Positions 35,637 through 40,023 of a stretch of 40,023 nucleotides of DNA are shown in pieces. The stretch is from contig QCQN01000007.1 of assembly GCA_003212175.1 (NCBI GenBank), positions 1 to 40,023 of the forward strand. Direction: 5' to 3'. The notes beneath the pieces were generated by a model that made no database searches, was not told where the DNA came from, and saw only the letters and a list, made by a program, of their open reading frames with translations. The first letter of the stretch is position 1. Every line of letters starts with the position of its first letter. This DNA comes from Prochlorococcus sp. AG-449-P16 (GTDB taxonomy: Bacteria > Cyanobacteriota > Cyanobacteriia > PCC-6307 > Cyanobiaceae). The position numbers and the translations under genes are program-made.

Positions 35637-36608
35637 TTAATATAGTCTACCAAGAACAAATTCAGGCAGCTCTAAAAGAGCTCTCTTATAAGCAGAATCA
35701 GGAATCCATGATATGGCCTCTTTTGAGAGAATTGCAAATTCTTCTGCTAATTTTCTAGATCTTGCTATGGCTTTAGAATTCATTATGATATCAAGAGCAT
35801 TATTTAAATCTTCCTTTTCAACAAGTTCTCTATTTATTAATACAGATAATTTTGCATCTTCCTCTAAAGCATATAAGACCGGAGCAGTAAGGTAGCCACT
35901 TGCTAGATCAGATATTGCTGGTTTTCCCAATTGTTTATCATTACCTGTGAAGTCAAGAATATCATCTACAACTTGGAAAGCTAATCCAATATTTTTCCCA
36001 AATTCGTATAATTTTTTTAATTTTTCATCATCCAAATTACTCAAAACTCCTGCAGCTTTACAACTATTCGCAATTAAAGAAGCTGTTTTACAATAACTTT
36101 TATTGATGTATTTAGAGAATGTCTGTCCAGAATCAAATCTATTTAAATTTTGTTTTATTTCACCCTCTGCTAAATCCATTATCACCCTGCTTAATAATTT
36201 AACAACTTCTACATTCTCTAAGTTTGCTAGATGCCAACTAGCTTGAGCAAATAAAAAATCACCCGCCAAAACTGCTACTCTTGTATTAAATCTACTATGA
36301 ACTGTATCCACACCTCTTCTTGTGGATGCTTCATCTACAACATCATCATGCACCAAAGATGCTGTATGAATCATTTCAGTAATTTCTGCAAGTCTTCTAT
36401 GTTTAATTGTCAAAGAAAAATCTTCAGAAATTGCTTTTGATATCAATAAAACAATTCCTGGTCTAAGTCTCTTACCACCAGCGCTGAATAAATGTTCTGC
36501 AGCAGCTTGCAATATTGGATGACCGGCACCTATTAAATTTTTTAGTTCAAGAATAAGATCATCAAGATCATTCTCAACTGGTTGTAGAAGTTCTGTTACT
36601 GTATTCAT
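35637..36608 (-). CDS. sds: Long-chain polyprenyl (solanesyl-type) diphosphate synthase
   Basis: A 323-residue all-helical prenyltransferase that extends farnesyl or geranylgeranyl diphosphate with isopentenyl diphosphate to a long chain, probably the plastoquinone side chain. The two aspartate motifs are complete: DDVVDEA at 88-94 and DDILDFTGND at 216-225, with GGKRLRP at 44-50. The residues before the first aspartate motif are small (HTASLVH), consistent with a long product. It starts at ATG 36608, 27 bases after murI, and is part of the minus-strand run. Confidence 0.92.
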   Translation of the reverse strand: MNTVTELLQPVENDLDDLILELKNLIGAGHPILQAAAEHLFSAGGKRLRPGIVLLISKAISEDFSLTIKHRRLAEITEMIHTASLVHDDVVDEASTRRGVDTVHSRFNTRVAVLAGDFLFAQASWHLANLENVEVVKLLSRVIMDLAEGEIKQNLNRFDSGQTFSKYINKSYCKTASLIANSCKAAGVLSNLDDEKLKKLYEFGKNIGLAFQVVDDILDFTGNDKQLGKPAISDLASGYLTAPVLYALEEDAKLSVLINRELVEKEDLNNALDIIMNSKAIARSRKLAEEFAILSKEAISWIPDSAYKRALLELPEFVLGRLY

Positions 36609-36635
36609 GGTTATCCTCTTACATATACTAAAGAA

Positions 36636-37430
36636 TCAATCATTGCTTCGGAGGTTAACTAGCTTAATTTCTTTATTAATTTCCAACCAATATTTCACTT
36701 TTCTAGAAAATTCCTCACTTTTTGAGGTTACAAAGAAATTTACATCATCATATAAAATACTATCACAGACATAATACTGATTAATTAAAAATAATTTATT
36801 GAATTTGTCTATCAATGATACTGATGGGTCAATAATTCTAATTTTTGAATTAATTTTGTTTTTTAAAATATCGCAAATTAGAGGATAGTGACTACAGCCA
36901 AGTATTATTTCCTCCACATTTTCTTTCAATAGGGTGTTGAGATACAAATCTGAAAGATAATTTATTTTTTTTCTGTCAATAACTGTTTTCTCTATTTCTG
37001 GCACAAAATCAGGACAAGCTTGTTGAAATACTTTTACATTTTTTATTTTCGACTCAATTACTTTCTTGTAGTAGGAGGATTTAATAGTAGTAGGAGTTGC
37101 AAGAATTCCTACATGTTTTTTTGTTACTGCATCCGAAACCGAGTTAATAAGATCAAAACAAGGGAAATTTAGGTTATTTTCTAAAATATCTAATGCACAT
37201 GCGTTTGTAGTATTGCAAGCTATAAATAACGCATCCAGATTTTTATCTGAAAACCAATCGCAAATTTCGCTTGCAATAGATCTTATCTGATGAAAATTTC
37301 TACTGCCATATGGGACCCTTTTAGTATCTGCCAAATACAAAACCTCCACATCGCTGCGTGAGTGTAATAAAGAATTAAGGATCGTAAAACCTCCTATCCC
37401 ACTATCAAAAATTCCTATTTTAAGTTTCAC
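36636..37430 (-). CDS. murI: Glutamate racemase
   Basis: This enzyme makes D-glutamate for the peptidoglycan stem peptide. The 264 residues have the N-terminal FDSGIGG motif (8-14), the first catalytic cysteine Cys72 (IACNTTNA) and the second, Cys179 with His181 (ILGCSHYPL), as well as the VPYG motif. The start is GTG 37430, overlapping the amidase stop by four bases (GTGA), a coupled arrangement. It is encoded with a peptidoglycan amidase and a polyprenyl synthase. Confidence 0.95.
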   Translation of the reverse strand: MKLKIGIFDSGIGGFTILNSLLHSRSDVEVLYLADTKRVPYGSRNFHQIRSIASEICDWFSDKNLDALFIACNTTNACALDILENNLNFPCFDLINSVSDAVTKKHVGILATPTTIKSSYYKKVIESKIKNVKVFQQACPDFVPEIEKTVIDRKKINYLSDLYLNTLLKENVEEIILGCSHYPLICDILKNKINSKIRIIDPSVSLIDKFNKLFLINQYYVCDSILYDDVNFFVTSKSEEFSRKVKYWLEINKEIKLVNLRSND

Positions 37431-38515
37431 CCTGCCTTTGAAAAGTATTCAAGTATGCCTCTCGTAATTGCATAGGCTATTCTTTTTCTATGTATAGACT
37501 TCTCTAATCTTCTAGCATCTAATCTTCCTGTTAAAAATCCAATTTCTACTAATACTGCAGGCATTCTCGTATTTTTAATGACAAAAAATCTTCCTTGTCT
37601 TACTCCTCTATCAGGACTCCCTGGAGAGACTTTAAGAATTTGCTTTTGAATTTTTTTTGCCAGTAACCTACCCCTCCATCCAGAGTAATAAAAAGTCTCA
37701 AGGCCGTTTATATCTCTTCTTCTACCTCTTGAAGCATTTGCATGAATACTTACAAAGATATCTGCATCCGTTCTATTGGCTATTGAAACCCTCGGGGGTA
37801 GATCTAAGTCAAGTTCTTTATTTCTTGTCAATCTTACTTTTACCCCTTTTTCAGTCAATAACTTTTTGACAAGTTTTGAAACTTCTAATACTACATCTGT
37901 TTCTCTTAAGCCTCCTATACCAATTGCTCCAGGATCAGGTCCACCATGACCAGGGTCAATCACAACATAAAAATTATTGCGCTTAATATCCGGTAAATTC
38001 AAAAAATCATAATTCCTTTTAATTGTATTTATTTGCTTTTGATTTGAGGTCAATTTCAGGGGTGATTGCTTAACATTACCCTCTCCAATTTTTTTGAATG
38101 AATTTCTAGGAGACGAAAAAAGTTTAATTCTCCACCTATTTTGATCTAAACCAACGAGGCTCCATTTAAGAGGCCTTAAATCATTATTTTCTATAAACTC
38201 AACAACCAATCTGGTTTTACCTTTAATTGGTTTTCCAAGCCTAATTTCTTTTATTGGACCATTTCCCTCAATTATTCTTGGATTTTTTAGTTCTCCAGGG
38301 AAATCTATCCAAAATCTATCTCCAAAAACTTCTCCTCCTTTCTGAAAATATGCTTCTAATTTTGTATCTGATTTTGTTCTTAATTCCAAGACTCCATTTG
38401 AGTTTAAAGACCATGCCGCCAATGCACTTGATGATCTCACGAGAGGAATATTTGAATTAAAAACCAATAATATTGATAGACAGCGAAAAAGTTTATTATT
38501 AAAAAACTTTGACAT
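37427..38515 (-). CDS. amiC: N-acetylmuramoyl-L-alanine amidase with AMIN domain
   Basis: This exported zinc enzyme cuts the amide bond between muramic acid and the stem peptide, helping cells separate. The 362 residues begin with a signal peptide (ending near 33), then an AMIN targeting domain (about 34-132), a linker, and an Amidase_3 domain from 183. The zinc ligands and catalytic residues are His190 (IDPGHGG), Glu205 (RETDVVL), His258 (SIHANAS) and Glu324 (VEIGFLTG). ATG 38515 shares its first A with the nitrilase stop (TAATG), and its own stop overlaps murI by four bases. An operon is likely. Confidence 0.94.
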   Translation of the reverse strand: MSKFFNNKLFRCLSILLVFNSNIPLVRSSSALAAWSLNSNGVLELRTKSDTKLEAYFQKGGEVFGDRFWIDFPGELKNPRIIEGNGPIKEIRLGKPIKGKTRLVVEFIENNDLRPLKWSLVGLDQNRWRIKLFSSPRNSFKKIGEGNVKQSPLKLTSNQKQINTIKRNYDFLNLPDIKRNNFYVVIDPGHGGPDPGAIGIGGLRETDVVLEVSKLVKKLLTEKGVKVRLTRNKELDLDLPPRVSIANRTDADIFVSIHANASRGRRRDINGLETFYYSGWRGRLLAKKIQKQILKVSPGSPDRGVRQGRFFVIKNTRMPAVLVEIGFLTGRLDARRLEKSIHRKRIAYAITRGILEYFSKAG

Positions 38516-39342
38516 TAGTTAGCAAATAATGTTGATTTTCTATGCTTTAAACTTGGCATTTGCTCTCTAATTTTTTTAACTCTCTCCTTATCAGCAGGAG
38601 CGATAGCAGCACCTTGTGTTTTTCCTGCATCAGACAAAACGGTTCCCCAAGGGTCTATTACCATTGCATGACCATGACTTTGTCTTCGACCGTAATGAAT
38701 ACCGGTTTGAGCAGGTGCAACTACGTAAGCAGTATTTTCAATTGCTCTTGCTTGTAATAAGATTTGCCAATGATCCTTTCCTGTAAATGCTGTAAATGCT
38801 GCAGGGATCATGATTAATTCTGCACCATTTAAAGATAAGTATCTATAGAGTTCTGGAAATCTGACATCGTAACAAATTGATAGCCCTATCTTACACAGAC
38901 CGGGGACATCAATAACTGGCGGTTTTTCATTACCAGATAATATAGTTGATGATTCTTTATACAAGTTTCCATCAGGCAAATCCACATCGAAAAGATGAAT
39001 CTTGTCGTATTTTGCTAAAATTTGTCCATCTTTATCAAAAAGAGCTGATCTATTAAGTGTATGTCTATCATCTCCTGCAGGAACAGGATATCCTCCTCCC
39101 AGAAGGAAGACTTGATATCGCTGCGACATGGTTTTTAAAAAATTTGTACACTTTATTGATAATTCTGAAGCTAAACTAAGTTTTTCATCATCTTCACCTA
39201 AGAAAGCAAAATTTTCAGGTAATCCAATTAGCTCTGCGCCTCTTCTTGAGGCTAATTCTATTTGCTCTTCTGCTTCTGCAAAATTTGCTTCAATATTAGA
39301 AGTACTCGTAATTTGTAATGCAGCTACCAAAAAATCAGTCAA
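38515..39342 (-). CDS. Carbon-nitrogen hydrolase, nitrilase superfamily (Nit-like)
   Basis: A 275-residue amidase of the Nit1/Nit2 branch. The catalytic triad is Glu43 (LPENFAF), Lys114 (YDKIHLFD) and Cys157 (SICYDVRFPELYR). The length and motif spacing match deaminated-glutathione amidase-type enzymes, which repair side products of transaminases. The TTG start at 39342 is supported by AGGAG seven bases upstream. The stop overlaps the amidase gene by one base, and the comB gene ends 30 bases before it. Confidence 0.9.
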   Translation of the reverse strand: MTDFLVAALQITSTSNIEANFAEAEEQIELASRRGAELIGLPENFAFLGEDDEKLSLASELSIKCTNFLKTMSQRYQVFLLGGGYPVPAGDDRHTLNRSALFDKDGQILAKYDKIHLFDVDLPDGNLYKESSTILSGNEKPPVIDVPGLCKIGLSICYDVRFPELYRYLSLNGAELIMIPAAFTAFTGKDHWQILLQARAIENTAYVVAPAQTGIHYGRRQSHGHAMVIDPWGTVLSDAGKTQGAAIAPADKERVKKIREQMPSLKHRKSTLFAN

Positions 39343-39349
39343 GACTTTA

Positions 39350-39354
39350 CTCCT
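39350..39354 (-). promoter_or_regulatory. Ribosome binding site of the nitrilase gene
   Basis: The minus-strand sequence AGGAG stands seven bases before the TTG codon at 39342. It is a rare consensus Shine-Dalgarno site in this window and decides this start over the in-frame alternatives. Confidence 0.7.
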
Positions 39355-39372
39355 AGTGAAACAATTCGTGAA

Positions 39373-40023
39373 TCATGAGGCACGAATCACACCTCTTTCA
39401 ACTTGAACAGCAACAATATCTAAGCAATCAAGTTCAGAACAACATTTAAAATCATCCTCATAATCTCCAAGACTTGTCAATCTTTTGCCATGGGTTGCTG
39501 TTTTTAAACATTTCAAGATATCATTTTTCCATAATTCCCAAAGTGCCAAAGCAGCCTGTAATTCGTCATTCAGAATTTTTATTTCAAAATCACAGTTCTG
39601 TTCCAAGTATGAGGCCAAAGCACCTGCAGCCAAGGAATCCTCAAGTGAATATGAGCCTTCCCAGCCACTACCAAGTATTAAAACATTTTCACATCTTAAT
39701 GAAATAATTTTTTCTGCAACTGCTTTCCTATTTGGGAGTCCCATTGCAAATAAATGCTTTGCATGTTGAACTTTCTGCAATGATTTAGTACCGTTTGTTG
39801 TACTCATAAATAGTCTTTTACCATTGACGACTTCTTTTGTAACTGACAAAGGAGAATTGCCCAGATCAAAGCCATCAATCTTCTTCCCGCCTCTCTCTCC
39901 AAGCATTAGTCTCTTATCAGCTTGCCATTTAATTGCAGATTCTTTCAATAAATCTAAATCCGCAAATACTTGTATCGAGTCAGCTCCATTTTTTAAGGCC
40001 CAAGAAATTGTGGTTGTAGCTCT
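39373..40023 (-). CDS. comB: 2-phosphosulfolactate phosphatase (5' part outside window)
   Basis: This enzyme removes phosphate from 2-phosphosulfolactate; the pathway gives sulfolactate and, in some archaea, coenzyme M. The visible frame is open from the window edge at 40023 (217 codons including the stop), so the N-terminus is missing and the TTG at 39948 is internal. The fragment starts RATTTISWALKNGADS and contains STTNGTKSLQKV and LILGSGWEGSYSLEDSLAAG, which are typical of ComB. ComB homologues are common in cyanobacteria that lack coenzyme M; their use there is not clear. Confidence 0.85.
   Translation of the reverse strand, partial: RATTTISWALKNGADSIQVFADLDLLKESAIKWQADKRLMLGERGGKKIDGFDLGNSPLSVTKEVVNGKRLFMSTTNGTKSLQKVQHAKHLFAMGLPNRKAVAEKIISLRCENVLILGSGWEGSYSLEDSLAAGALASYLEQNCDFEIKILNDELQAALALWELWKNDILKCLKTATHGKRLTSLGDYEDDFKCCSELDCLDIVAVQVERGVIRAS

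Overview
The window looks like a high-light-adapted Prochlorococcus chromosome, or a very close relative. The DNA is very AT-rich (roughly 30% G+C by eye) and the genes are packed tightly, with several overlapping 3' ends. Two diagnostic genes are present: a six-helix divinyl chlorophyll a/b-binding antenna (Pcb, 27472-28530) and a lycopene epsilon-type cyclase (22455-23738). The assignment rests on gene content and composition; I could not run a database search.

Layout. 1-3023: the end of a methyltransferase, then a run of small membrane and secreted proteins of unknown function. 3038-5651: a Tic20-like protein, glyoxalase I, a two-gene unit headed by a ribbon-helix-helix protein with a tandem palindromic operator in front of it, and an exported pentapeptide-repeat protein. 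5761-7687: a GMC oxidoreductase and a DUF2811 protein. 7997-15083: the CbiX cobaltochelatase, an FAD-linked oxidase, a SulP anion transporter, the metY-metA pair for methionine synthesis, and an unknown protein. 15135-18999: a GpsA-like unknown protein divergent from a glucosylglycerol-phosphate phosphatase homologue (stpA), followed by the radical SAM enzyme ArsS. 19006-22228: a Fur-family regulator with its own operator, an isochorismatase-fold hydrolase, an MscS channel and a protochlorophyllide-reductase-like SDR. 22455-25977: the lycopene cyclase, a second SDR, a membrane-anchored GIY-YIG-like protein, a GST and a small unknown. 26009-28530: a glutamate-symporter-like protein and pcb, separated by a strong terminator. 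28814-33566: small unknown genes, hisS, a glycine-pentad repeat/DUF3721 protein, a DnaQ-like exonuclease and a DUF1350 hydrolase. 33563-40023: a minus-strand run comB - nitrilase - amidase - murI - polyprenyl diphosphate synthase - acs.

How the genes fit together. MetA carries the residue typical of acetyl-CoA-using enzymes and sits beside the O-acetylhomoserine sulfhydrylase MetY, so the two make a direct-sulfhydrylation route to homocysteine. The nitrilase, amidase, murI and sds genes overlap or nearly touch and are probably co-transcribed, linking peptidoglycan turnover to isoprenoid synthesis. Pcb, the lycopene cyclase and the polyprenyl synthase serve photosynthesis.

I found no tRNA, rRNA, insertion sequence, integrase or CRISPR array. 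The stretches most worth following up are the ribbon-helix-helix unit with its operators, the glycine-pentad/DUF3721 protein, the membrane-bound GIY-YIG-like protein, the 17-bp inverted repeat against the start of the LPOR-like SDR, and the stpA-arsS pair without their usual partner genes.
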